Source of the DNA: Loigolactobacillus jiayinensis | GTDB lineage: Bacteria; Bacillota; Bacilli; Lactobacillales; Lactobacillaceae | DNA: 64,000 bases | Assembly: GCF_003946445.1 (NCBI RefSeq) | Contig: NZ_RHOF01000001.1 | Span: 62,001 to 126,000 of the forward strand | Direction: 5' to 3' | Part shown: positions 36,217 to 44,404 of the stretch, one piece after another | How the letters are laid out: each line of letters starts with the position of its first letter | How positions within the stretch are numbered: the stretch's first letter is position 1 | Translations under genes and position numbers: made by a program | The notes under the pieces: model-generated | Seen by the model: only the letters and a program-made list of their open reading frames with translations | Told to the model about the DNA's origin: nothing | Database searches by the model: none

Positions 36217-37029
36217 ATGGAGAATGTAGCGGAACTTGGGGCAACGACAAACCACCACCGCTTGCGCTTTGCTTGGCAAAAATTGTTACCGTGGTTGATC
36301 CCCATCGCTATCATTGGTTTCTGGCAACTTGCGGTTAATATGAACTGGATCAGTAGTAGTTTATTACCAGCGCCGTTGGCTGTTGTTCAGGACGGTATTG
36401 CGTTGTGGCAAACTGGAGAATTACCCAAGAATATAAGCATCAGTCTTTATCGGGCCACTGCTGGTTTCATACTTGGTGGTAGTATCGGTTTTATTTTAGG
36501 CTTGCTCAATGGCTTGTCGCAAACAGCGCGGGCCTTATTTGATTCTTCCATTCAAATGTTGCGGAATATTCCGCATTTGTCTTTGATTCCAGTGGTGATC
36601 ATTGCTTTAGGCATTGGTGAAACTGCTAAGATTTCACTAGTCACGGTAGGGGTTATGTTTCCAATCTATATCAATACGTTCCACGGTATTACTAGTATTG
36701 ATCCTGAATTGTTAGAAATGGGCCACGCGTATGGTTTATCCAAGCGGGCATTGTTGACAAAAATTATTTTTCCGGGCGCACTACCCACGATTCTGGTTGG
36801 TGTTCGCTACGCATTAGGCGTGATGTGGACCACTTTGATCGTGGCCGAAACGATTTCTTCCAGTTCCGGTATCGGCTACATGGCCACCAATGCACAAGAG
36901 TTTATGAATATGGATACGGTGTTGTTGTGTATTGTGATCTATGCCTTATTAGGTAAGTTATCCGATTTAATTGCCAAAGCGCTGGAAAGTATTTGCTTAG
37001 CGTGGCAAAAAGAAGGGAGCGTCAAGTAA
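36217..37029 (+). CDS. Aliphatic sulfonate-type ABC transporter permease (SsuC-like)
   Basis: This 270-residue permease of the SsuC family has a long hydrophilic N-terminus, about six spans and the EAA loop 'EMGHAYGLSKRALLTKIIFPGA' region (about 168-188). TGGAGATGAACGTTA precedes ATG 36217. Its stop overlaps the ATPase start (TAATG). The SsuA-like binding protein of the same operon supports sulfonate transport. Confidence 0.87.
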   Translation: MENVAELGATTNHHRLRFAWQKLLPWLIPIAIIGFWQLAVNMNWISSSLLPAPLAVVQDGIALWQTGELPKNISISLYRATAGFILGGSIGFILGLLNGLSQTARALFDSSIQMLRNIPHLSLIPVVIIALGIGETAKISLVTVGVMFPIYINTFHGITSIDPELLEMGHAYGLSKRALLTKIIFPGALPTILVGVRYALGVMWTTLIVAETISSSSGIGYMATNAQEFMNMDTVLLCIVIYALLGKLSDLIAKALESICLAWQKEGSVK

Positions 37030-37745
37030 TGCTTAAGCCGTTATTAACTTTAGAACAAGTTGGCAAAATCTATGGTGGAAAAGTTGCGTTGCATGACGTT
37101 AACTTCGCTATTTATCCAGGTGAGTTTATTGCGTTGGTGGGAATGAGTGGCGGCGGCAAGAGTACGATTCTACGCTTGATCGCACAACTTGAAGCACCTA
37201 CAGCCGGTGACATTAAATTTGCTGATCCTAATACCACGGTACGAGTGATGTTTCAAAATGATCGCTTGTTGCCGTGGATGACCAACTTAGAAAATGTATC
37301 CTTTAAAAGTAAAAATAAAACCCAGCAGCAGCGCGCTAAGGAAATGTTAAGTGAAGTTGGATTGGCTGATTTTGCTGACAGCTATCCTGGCCAACTATCT
37401 GGTGGTCAAAAACAGCGCTTGGCGTTGGCGCGTGCTTTAATGGCGCAACCACAATTATTGCTGCTAGATGAACCATTAGGCGCCTTAGATGCCTTAACCA
37501 GACGTAAAATGCAAACCTTTATCGCAGACATTTGTGCCAAACAACACTTAACGACGTTGTTGATCACACATGATGTGGATGAAGCAGCACGGATGGCTGA
37601 TCGCGTGATCGTCGTTAAAGATGGCACTAATGTGTACGAGGCCGATGGTGCTAAAAATCAAGATACTGCAACTATCGCTACAGTATCGGAACGAATTCTA
37701 AACGTTATTTTACATGCACCAGCTACAGCAGCTGGGGTGCATTAG
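37029..37745 (+). CDS. Aliphatic sulfonate-type ABC transporter ATPase (SsuB-like)
   Basis: This 238-residue ATPase has Walker A 'GMSGGGKST', signature 'LSGGQKQRLALARA' and Walker B 'LLLLDEPLGALD', as in SsuB. ATG 37029 overlaps the permease stop and is preferred over an upstream start inside the permease gene. It is followed after 10 bases by an unrelated membrane acyltransferase, which splits this transporter from its binding protein. Confidence 0.88.
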   Translation: MLKPLLTLEQVGKIYGGKVALHDVNFAIYPGEFIALVGMSGGGKSTILRLIAQLEAPTAGDIKFADPNTTVRVMFQNDRLLPWMTNLENVSFKSKNKTQQQRAKEMLSEVGLADFADSYPGQLSGGQKQRLALARALMAQPQLLLLDEPLGALDALTRRKMQTFIADICAKQHLTTLLITHDVDEAARMADRVIVVKDGTNVYEADGAKNQDTATIATVSERILNVILHAPATAAGVH

Positions 37746-37755
37746 GGGAGTGAGG

Positions 37756-39000
37756 ATGCTGACAGAAGAAAAAACAACAGTTAAGAAAAAGCGACCATAC
37801 CTTTATGAAGTCGATCTCATGCGGATCTTCTTTATTTTCGGAGTCTTACTCAATCATACAACGACAACATTTGCCCAGCAGATGGTAGCGACTAGTGGTT
37901 GGCCGCATGTTTTGTTAAACAGTACGCATTTAATGATTCATTTTACGCGAATGGGTTTTATGTTCATGACTGGTTTGGTTCTGACCTTAAATTATTATCG
38001 GCGCGATAATTGGCCGAGTTTCTTCAAAAAACGGTTCGCTGGTTCTGGCTGGCCTTACCTTTTATGGAATTTAGTGTTAATGACTTTTGCCGTGATCGTT
38101 GGTATCGGCGGTTTTTCATGGTCAAACTTTGGTAGCACGTATCTAGATGCCATTTTACATGGTGATCAGTTCTATATGTACTATATTTTAGTAACATTGC
38201 AGCTATATTTGCTGTTTCCACTGATCGTTAAGTTATTTAAACGACTGCCTAAAGCGCACAATCGCATCTTACTGATCAGTTTCTTGCTTCAGTTAGGGTT
38301 AATGGTTGCTATCAAATATGGCTTACCACATGTGGATCATAGTAATTGGTTATGGTGGTTCCGTTCCTATGGTGTCAATGTGTTCACGTACCAATTTTAC
38401 TTTATCTTTGGTGCCTACACATCGCTACATTATCAGGCGGTTAACGACTTTATTCAGCAGCATATCAAGCCAATTGCCGCCGTTACGCTAACGTTAGGCG
38501 TTGGGACCGTTGTTTACTACGCTTGGAATCGAAACTGGCTCGGCTTGTCGCATACCGCTGCCGTGTCACCGCATCAACCGTACATGCTAATTTATGACAC
38601 CTTAATGATTATTTTTGTTTTCTGGATCGGTAAATGTTACAGCTATTGGCGTCAACATGGTGTTTGGACTTGGTTTGAAAAGTTTGTCCGCAATGGAGCA
38701 AAGGTTTCATTTGGGATCTATCTTGATCAAACAATCGGCTTGACCCTTTTAAGTGGGTTGCTGAGTTTGATCAGCGTGCCAGATTGGGCCTTACTTCTAT
38801 TGATTCCAGTAGGTTATATTTTCGTGGTTGCCGTTTCCTTTGGGATTGCGTGGTTCTGTTATCGCATACCACCATTTGGAATCATGATCGGTCGGCCGCA
38901 AGTGCATTTGTTTAAGAAGAAAGGAATGGTGCTTCATGACCACACTAACAAAGAAACTATCACAACAACTAAAAAACAATATGAACGAACCACTGATTAA
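37756..39000 (+). CDS. Membrane acyltransferase, family 3 (AT3)
   Basis: This 414-residue protein has about ten membrane spans and the AT3 N-terminal signature 'YEVDLMRIFFIFGVLLNHT', whose His is thought to be catalytic. Family members acylate sugars, cell-wall or lipid substrates at the membrane. ATG 37756 follows GGGGAGTGAG. It lies between the SsuB-like ATPase and an acyl-CoA-ligase-like gene, with which it overlaps by 65 bases. This suggests that a transported or membrane compound is acylated using an acyl donor made by the next gene. The substrate is unknown. Confidence 0.82.
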   Translation: MLTEEKTTVKKKRPYLYEVDLMRIFFIFGVLLNHTTTTFAQQMVATSGWPHVLLNSTHLMIHFTRMGFMFMTGLVLTLNYYRRDNWPSFFKKRFAGSGWPYLLWNLVLMTFAVIVGIGGFSWSNFGSTYLDAILHGDQFYMYYILVTLQLYLLFPLIVKLFKRLPKAHNRILLISFLLQLGLMVAIKYGLPHVDHSNWLWWFRSYGVNVFTYQFYFIFGAYTSLHYQAVNDFIQQHIKPIAAVTLTLGVGTVVYYAWNRNWLGLSHTAAVSPHQPYMLIYDTLMIIFVFWIGKCYSYWRQHGVWTWFEKFVRNGAKVSFGIYLDQTIGLTLLSGLLSLISVPDWALLLLIPVGYIFVVAVSFGIAWFCYRIPPFGIMIGRPQVHLFKKKGMVLHDHTNKETITTTKKQYERTTD

Positions 39001-40468
39001 AGATGAAAACTTGGCCACTTGGTTTACTGGCTTAGATTTACAAGATGACGTTTACCGGTTACGCGATGCTTTTGTTGCCAACAAACTTGGTTATGGCGAT
39101 CAGATTTTAGTTTGTCTGCCTAATTCTGCCGTTTTTCCAGTAATTAATCAGGCAGCTTGGAATTTAGGCATTATTGTGCACCCAATCTCACCAACAACCC
39201 CAATCGCTGAATTACGGGCAGATTGGCAAGAACGCCACTATGCCGGTATTTTATTGGCACCAACATTGGCCACAGCGCTTTCTGGTGCACCATTTATGGC
39301 CACACAGCTACAGTTACACACCGTGGCTGAGTTACCGTTCTTGGTTGACCGTGAACAAACCGCTGGGCGTGTGGTTGCTAGTACGCGTTTACCCCAAGAA
39401 GACGACTTGGCACTGATTTTAAACACATCGGGGACCACTGGTAAGCCCAAACGTGTTGGCTTAACGCACGCAATGTTGGTCAGCGCCGCCGAAAATGATG
39501 TCCGCAGTAATCACATGACGGCAGATGACGTTGCGATGATCACCATGCCGATGTTCCATATTAATGCCCAAGTGATGTCCACATTATCAACACGCTTGGC
39601 TGGTGGTAAAATTTTAGTGACGCCAAAATTCAGTGCCAGCAAGTTTTGGCAACAAGTTAAGGATAATGGCGTGACGTGGGTTTCCGTTGTGCCAACAATT
39701 ATCACTTTCTTATTATTAAATGACAACGCCAACCGTGTTTATCAGGAAAATGCAGCGGATATTCATTTGCGCTATGTTCGTTCATCGTCGTTTGCCTTAC
39801 CAGAAGATAAATTACGGGCGTTTCAGGATAACTTTAATACGCTAGTGATCGAAGGCTACGGTATGACCGAAGCCGCCAGTCAATGCACAATCAATCCATT
39901 TGATGCACCGAAAATCGGTTCCGCGGGGAAAGCCTTTGGCACCGATTTGAAAATTTTAGTCGATGGCGTGCTTAGTGACGAGCCTAACGTACTTGGCGAA
40001 ATTGTGGTCAAAGGCGATCATGTGATCACCCAATACATGGATCCAAACCCTGATTCATTTAAGCATGGTTGGTTCCTTACTGGCGACCTCGGTTATTTAG
40101 ACGAAGATGGTTACTTATTCGTCAAAGGTCGGAGCAAAGAAATCATTAGTCGCGGCGGTGAAAAGGTGGCGCCAGCGGCTGTTGAGAATGTCCTAAATGA
40201 ATTAGACTTTATCGAGCAGTTATCAGTTATTGGCATGCCTGATGAGCTCTACGGTGAAGAAGTCACAGCGGTGGTCATTAGTACCACGCCTGGTCTCGAT
40301 GAAGCAGCGCAACGCCAAGCAATTTTCGATTACGCCCAAGACCATTTAGCCAAATATGAATCACCAACGCGTGTCGAATTTGTCCGTGAATTTCCGCGCA
40401 ATATGACCGGTAAAGTCTTACGACCACAGTTACGTGAACAATTATTAACGGCAGGTGTCACTAGATGA
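38936..40468 (+). CDS. AMP-forming acyl-CoA synthetase-like ligase
   Basis: This 510-residue member of the ANL superfamily has the P-loop 'LNTSGTTGKPKR', 'EGYGMTEAA', 'TGDLGYLDEDGYLFVKGR' hinge and the C-terminal catalytic Lys in 'PRNMTGKVLR'. It activates a carboxylic acid to the acyl-AMP, then usually to the CoA thioester. The pattern is nearest to oxalate- or medium-chain acyl-CoA ligases, but the substrate cannot be read from the sequence. AAGGA lies 10 bases before ATG 38936; ATG 38981 is another option. It overlaps the acyltransferase gene and, by four bases, the binding-protein gene. Confidence 0.87.
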   Translation: MTTLTKKLSQQLKNNMNEPLIKDENLATWFTGLDLQDDVYRLRDAFVANKLGYGDQILVCLPNSAVFPVINQAAWNLGIIVHPISPTTPIAELRADWQERHYAGILLAPTLATALSGAPFMATQLQLHTVAELPFLVDREQTAGRVVASTRLPQEDDLALILNTSGTTGKPKRVGLTHAMLVSAAENDVRSNHMTADDVAMITMPMFHINAQVMSTLSTRLAGGKILVTPKFSASKFWQQVKDNGVTWVSVVPTIITFLLLNDNANRVYQENAADIHLRYVRSSSFALPEDKLRAFQDNFNTLVIEGYGMTEAASQCTINPFDAPKIGSAGKAFGTDLKILVDGVLSDEPNVLGEIVVKGDHVITQYMDPNPDSFKHGWFLTGDLGYLDEDGYLFVKGRSKEIISRGGEKVAPAAVENVLNELDFIEQLSVIGMPDELYGEEVTAVVISTTPGLDEAAQRQAIFDYAQDHLAKYESPTRVEFVREFPRNMTGKVLRPQLREQLLTAGVTR

Positions 40469-41427
40469 AAAAGCATAAATGGCAGTTGGGGTTATTGGTT
40501 GTCGCGCTAATCGCGTGGCTGGGGATTGCTTTTTACGGCTATTTACAAACTGATTCTAGTAGCAGCAGCCTAACCACAGTGACTATCGGCTATCAAAAAG
40601 CAGATCCTGTGGACATTTCGCGGCAACGGGGTGAACTTGCCAAGAAGATGAAGGCAAAAGGCTATAAAGTTGTCTTTAAAGAATTTTCCGATGGGACGGC
40701 CTTAACGACTGCGTTGAAAGCCGGCGATATCGATTACGCCCGCTTCGGCGATACGCCACCGGTTACCGCCCAAGCAAATGGTATGAATTTAGTGTACATT
40801 GCTGCAGGATCCTCTAAGGAAAATGGTTCTGGTATCTTGGTTAAAAAGAATTCAAGCATTAAAAGTTTGAAGGATTTAAAAGGTAAACGAATCGCTTATA
40901 CTAAAGGAACCTCCGCTCAATTTCTGATTATTCAAGCCTTGAAAAAAGCTGGCTTGACCACGGATGACGTTACATTGGTCAACATGGATCAATCGGCCTC
41001 TAGTGTTGCATTTGCCAAAGGGAAAGTTGATGCGTGGGTGACTTGGGATCCTTATACCGCCACTGCTGAGGTAGAACAAAACGCTAAGCTGTTAGTTGAT
41101 GGCACTGGTTTATCGAAAAACCGTGATTTTGTGATATCAACTAGTAAGTACGCCAAAGCACATACTGCTGTCAGCAAGTATCTTGTTTCGTATTTGTCTG
41201 ACGACATGCAGTGGGCGTCGACGCACCAAAGTAAGCTGATCACCATGATGAGTAAGACGCTGCACTTGTCTAAAGCAGTCATCAAACTGCAAGTCAGCCG
41301 CCGCAGCTTCTCAATGGGCAAAGTGACTGCTGCTATCGTTAAGGAACAGCAAAAAATTGCCGATGTGTTCTATCAAGATGGTGTGATCACGAAGCAAATT
41401 AAAATCAAGGATGCTTTAATTAAATAA
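40465..41427 (+). CDS. SsuA-like aliphatic sulfonate-binding protein
   Basis: This 320-residue protein strongly resembles SsuA: 'VTIGYQK', 'RQRGELAKKMKAKGYKVVFK'-type start split at residues 54-73, 'YARFGDTPPVTAQANG', and 'VDAWVTWDPYTATAE'. It should bind an aliphatic sulfonate for the SsuC/SsuB-like pair at the head of the operon. The N-terminus has one hydrophobic helix (about 8-25) but no lipobox cysteine, so it is probably a membrane-anchored or secreted protein, not a lipoprotein. It is the last gene of operon 2. Confidence 0.88.
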   Translation: MKKHKWQLGLLVVALIAWLGIAFYGYLQTDSSSSSLTTVTIGYQKADPVDISRQRGELAKKMKAKGYKVVFKEFSDGTALTTALKAGDIDYARFGDTPPVTAQANGMNLVYIAAGSSKENGSGILVKKNSSIKSLKDLKGKRIAYTKGTSAQFLIIQALKKAGLTTDDVTLVNMDQSASSVAFAKGKVDAWVTWDPYTATAEVEQNAKLLVDGTGLSKNRDFVISTSKYAKAHTAVSKYLVSYLSDDMQWASTHQSKLITMMSKTLHLSKAVIKLQVSRRSFSMGKVTAAIVKEQQKIADVFYQDGVITKQIKIKDALIK

Positions 41428-41518
41428 GCGAAAATAAGACTGTGGCATAAATAAAAGGTTCTTTCTGAACTTTGGCTGTTCTATTAACTCATAGGCAGAT
41501 TTAGTTTGGTTCCATTCC

Positions 41519-41671
41519 GGCGCTGGCGTATGGAACGCGTGGCACGTTGTCAAGCTAATTTTCTTTCCAATTAAGCCCAATCGGAAAAGAAAATGGATCT
41601 TGCCAGCCGCGCATGGTACTAGGCGACCATGGTCACCAAGTACCATCGACACAGCTGATAACGCCAGCGCC
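41519..41671. ncRNA. Candidate structured RNA or MITE-like element (three-way junction)
   Basis: GGCGCTGGCGT (41519-41529) and ACGCCAGCGCC (41661-41671) form a perfect 11-bp outer stem. Inside are two arms. One pairs GCGTGGC (41537-41543) with GCCGCGC (41606-41612) and ATTTTCTTT-CC (41558-41568) with GG-A-AAAGAAAAT (41583-41594), closing on a small loop. The other pairs TGGTACT (41614-41620) with AGTACCA (41639-41645), extended by GG/CC and GACCA/TGGTC. No family is recognised and the strand is undecided. Confidence 0.45.
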
Positions 41672-41796
41672 TCCATTCCACCTTGGCAGCGTTTGAACAT
41701 TATTTTGTGAGTTAAATTAAACGTTTAGTTGGTTCAATTAGGATTAACCGGCAAGTTATAGTGATTCGTAGTTTTAAAGCAGATTGTATGCACATA

Positions 41797-41840
41797 AAAA
41801 CACCGATAAAACAGTTTTCTGACTGTTTTATCGGTGTTTT
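41797..41840. terminator. Perfect 18-bp hairpin, terminator-like on both strands
   Basis: AAAACACCGATAAAACAG pairs perfectly with CTGTTTTATCGGTGTTTT around an 8-base loop. Terminal A/T runs would let it terminate RNA on either strand. It lies about 370 bases after operon 2 with no gene directly next to it. Confidence 0.65.
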
Positions 41841-41929
41841 ACGTTCTAACGCCCACTAACTTTGCCACTTAAACAAATCAACGCTTGAACGTTCAACCAT
41901 TGCCTGCTGGAATGGAGTCGACAGTGGGC

Positions 41930-42300
41930 CACTGTCGCTCGTTTCTAGCAACTAAGTTTAGCAAGTATCAGCAACTAGCACTTATCTACTAAACAGTGCA
42001 TGCTTCCCGTTGTCGATTGAACTATGGCAAGAACCGCCAAGTTCAAGTCGCACTGTCGCTCGTTTTTAACAACTAAATTTGAAAAGTATCAGGGACTTAG
42101 CACTTAACTACCCAATAGAACGTGCTTCCCGTTGTCGATTGAACTACGGCAAAGGCCGTCGAGTTCAGGTCGCACTGTCGCTCGTTTTTAACAACTAAAT
42201 TTGAAAAGTATCAGGAACTTAGCGCTTAACCGCCAAATAGAATGTGCTTCCCGTTGTCGATTGAACTATGGCAAAGACCGTCAAGTTCAAGTCGCACTCG
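41930..42300 (+). repeat. Tandem repeat of about 122 bp, three units
   Basis: ACTGTCGCTCG recurs at 41931, 42052 and 42174, and CCCGTTGTCGATTG at 42006, 42128 and 42250, giving steps of 121-122 bases. The array ends near 42295, where the sequence diverges. Each unit carries TTGAACT...AGTTCA with an inner CGGC/GCCG-type stem, which varies between units. The first unit is the most diverged. Confidence 0.85.
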
Positions 42301-42479
42301 TTCCATCCACTGGCGAGCTTACTCAGCTTACAGCCAAACTTCAGAAAGCACCAAATAAAATTATGTCGCAGTCTTATTTTTATTGCCGAACATTAGCGTT
42401 TAAACGTCTCATGGCATACGCTCATTTTCGTGTCAGCAGCTTAGTTGGAAGACTCAGTCCGCAAAGTTTTCTTTTAGGC

Positions 42480-42510
42480 TTGACCTTGACGTTACGTTAA
42501 CCTGTAAGCT
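42480..42510 (+). promoter_or_regulatory. MerR-type promoter with 19-bp spacer and operator
   Basis: TTGACC (42480-42485) and TAAGCT (42505-42510) are 19 bases apart, the long spacing typical of MerR-activated promoters. The spacer contains a near-palindrome TTGACGT-T-ACGTTAA (42486-42500). It lies 40 bases before the MerR gene, so the regulator probably controls itself. Confidence 0.65.
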
Positions 42511-42549
42511 AACTTATAAGCAAGTCAGTTTTACGAACGGAGGCATAAA

Positions 42550-43308
42550 ATGTATACGATTCAACAACTTGCACAGTTAGCCGGTGTTAGCACGCGGACA
42601 CTGCGGTATTATGATCAAATTGGCTTGTTGCCGGCAGTGCGTGGCAGTAACGGTTATCGTCAATATGGTGCAGCTGAAGTGGCGCGATTACAGGAGATTC
42701 GTTTTTTGCGGTTATTTGATGTGGAGTTAAGTCAAATTCAACAAATCATGCAGCAGTCACCGCTAGCCCGTATGCAAGCATTGCAACAACAGCGTACTAA
42801 AATCGTTCAAGAACAGCAGCGTTTATTTTTGTTACTGCAAACGTTAGATCAAGTGCTTGATCCAAAGAAGGGAGTCATGACAATGACCGACGAAGAAAAA
42901 TTTGCCGCTTTTAAGCAAAAGCAGGTGGCGACCAATGATGCAGATTATGGTGAAGAAATTCGCGCTAAATATGGCGCTGATACAGTGGCCCAGAGCAATC
43001 AAAAATATTTAAAGCTGACCACTACTGAAATGGCGGCAATGACTCAAACGCAAGCTGAATTAATGGTCACGTTACAACAAGTGATTGTCGCTCAGGATAT
43101 TACTGGTACAGCAGCTAAGCGGGTATTCGACTTACACAAGAAATGGCTTAGTTATACTTGGCCAACTTATTTGGCAGCGGCGCACCGTGGCTTAGGTGAA
43201 ATGTATGTCAATGATCCGCGGTTTACTAAATATTATAATGATGGTGCGCATTCACCAGTGGCTGCGGAGTGGCTGAATCGAATTATTCAGCGGTACGCAA
43301 CAGATTAA
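42550..43308 (+). CDS. MerR-family regulator with TipAS-like ligand domain
   Basis: This 252-residue protein has an N-terminal MerR winged helix ('TIQQLAQLAGVSTRTLRYYD', residues 2-21), a dimerisation helix (about 75-115) and a C-terminal helical domain (about 125-250, 'HKKWLSYTWPTYLAAAHRGLGEMY') like the antibiotic-binding TipAS/Mta domain. Such regulators sense drugs or peptides and twist a 19-bp-spacer promoter, which is present upstream. No efflux gene lies next to it, so autoregulation is the only visible target. CGGAGG precedes ATG 42550. Confidence 0.9.
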   Translation: MYTIQQLAQLAGVSTRTLRYYDQIGLLPAVRGSNGYRQYGAAEVARLQEIRFLRLFDVELSQIQQIMQQSPLARMQALQQQRTKIVQEQQRLFLLLQTLDQVLDPKKGVMTMTDEEKFAAFKQKQVATNDADYGEEIRAKYGADTVAQSNQKYLKLTTTEMAAMTQTQAELMVTLQQVIVAQDITGTAAKRVFDLHKKWLSYTWPTYLAAAHRGLGEMYVNDPRFTKYYNDGAHSPVAAEWLNRIIQRYATD

Positions 43309-43311
43309 GCG

Positions 43312-44199
43312 CTAGTTGATTGCAGCCTGTAAATAACGGCGCAATTGGTTGATGGCTACATTTTGCACTCGTTTTGGTGTCACTAGCTGTACCTCACTAA
43401 AAATTGGACTGGTTAACGGCCGACTGACTAGCTTGGTGGTCATAAAAGGGGCAGCTGAGCGTTGAAAAAGTAGAGTGACTTGCTGTGAATTGGCAACGAC
43501 ACTTAAGATCGTTTCAATATGGGTGCTTTCAAAGCGCACGTTTGGTGTGAAACCAGCATGCTCGCATAACGTCACTACCTGCTCGTAAACGCCAGAACCA
43601 GGCGGCAATAAAGTAAATTCGAAATCAGCTAGTTGAGCGATGCTGATTTCTTTTTTTTGCGCCAGCGGATGAGCGGCTGGTAAAATCACCATTAATTGAT
43701 CACGATACAGATTTTGACTGCGGTAGTTTTTATTGAGATGGTCGGTTTGCAGATCACGCACAATCACAAGATCAAGGTTGGCGGTGTGCAACTGTTCAAT
43801 TAATTCAGCGCCTTCTAATTCACGTAAGCGTAAATTAATTTGCGGATAGTCGGCCATAAATTGGGTCAAGGCCTGCATTAACCCATATTGGGCCAAAATA
43901 GGGACTGTACCGATCAATAGGCTACCGCGTTTAAGTTCCTGATATTCCTGTAGTTCATTTTGCATTAAATTATATTGCGTGGTGATCAATTTAGCGTAAC
44001 GATAAAAGGATTCGCCGGCTTCGGTGATCTGCAAGCGCCGGCGATTTTGCGTACTGACTAAGGTGACGCCGACGGTCCGCTGAATTGCTTGTAGTCGCTT
44101 GGAAAGCGCGGATTGCGTCAGATTAAGCTGCTCAGCTGCACGCGAAATATTTTTAGTTTGATAAATTTGGATAAAAGCCTGTAGGTCCTCTAAATTCAT
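43312..44199 (-). CDS. LysR-family transcription regulator
   Basis: This 295-residue regulator has an N-terminal helix-turn-helix ('NISRAAEQLNLTQSALSKRL', about 17-36) and a C-terminal substrate-binding-like effector domain (about 90-290). ATG 44199 follows AGGGGTG; a longer frame has no such site. It is divergent from lpdB-lpdD, the usual place of a LysR activator, and may respond to a phenolic acid. The two genes are separated by about 205 bases. Confidence 0.9.
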   Translation of the reverse strand: MNLEDLQAFIQIYQTKNISRAAEQLNLTQSALSKRLQAIQRTVGVTLVSTQNRRRLQITEAGESFYRYAKLITTQYNLMQNELQEYQELKRGSLLIGTVPILAQYGLMQALTQFMADYPQINLRLRELEGAELIEQLHTANLDLVIVRDLQTDHLNKNYRSQNLYRDQLMVILPAAHPLAQKKEISIAQLADFEFTLLPPGSGVYEQVVTLCEHAGFTPNVRFESTHIETILSVVANSQQVTLLFQRSAAPFMTTKLVSRPLTSPIFSEVQLVTPKRVQNVAINQLRRYLQAAIN

Positions 44200-44404
44200 G
44201 TTGCACCCCTTAATAGTCCTAATTGGAATAATGATAGGCCAAAGCTGATTTGTTCGCAAACATTTGAACTGCTAAACTTAAAAGTGCTTAGAAAAGGATT
44301 TGGCCGCTGTGATGGCACTTTTTGCTGTGTTCAGGCAAGTCAATATTAGAACTGATTAGAAATCTAAAAATAATGTAAGTTATCAAAAAATGGAGGAAGC
44401 AAAC

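Larger units (their letters stand above)
41428..42479. other. Gene-poor region with structured and repeated DNA
   Basis: About 1.05 kb between operon 2 and the MerR gene shows no convincing gene. It contains nested inverted repeats (41519-41671), a perfect hairpin (41797-41840), two short perfect palindromes (TTGAACGTTCAA at 41885-41896, and CGACAGTGG-G-CCACTGTCG at 41919-41937) and a 122-bp tandem repeat (41930-42300). Open frames here follow the repeats or stems and lack good ribosome-binding sites. Confidence 0.75.

Noticed and set aside
36217-41427. Classical sulfonate assimilation operon (ssuEADCB)
   Set aside because: No SsuD monooxygenase or SsuE flavin reductase is present; the extra genes encode an acyltransferase and a ligase.
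41416-41700. A 94-codon open frame on the - strand after operon 2
   Set aside because: It runs through the nested inverted repeats, has no ribosome-binding site I can accept and no recognisable domain. The stems explain the sequence better than a protein does.
42201-42500. A 99-codon + strand frame ending at the MerR promoter
   Set aside because: Its first third lies in the 122-bp repeat and its end covers the MerR promoter. No ribosome-binding site or domain is seen.
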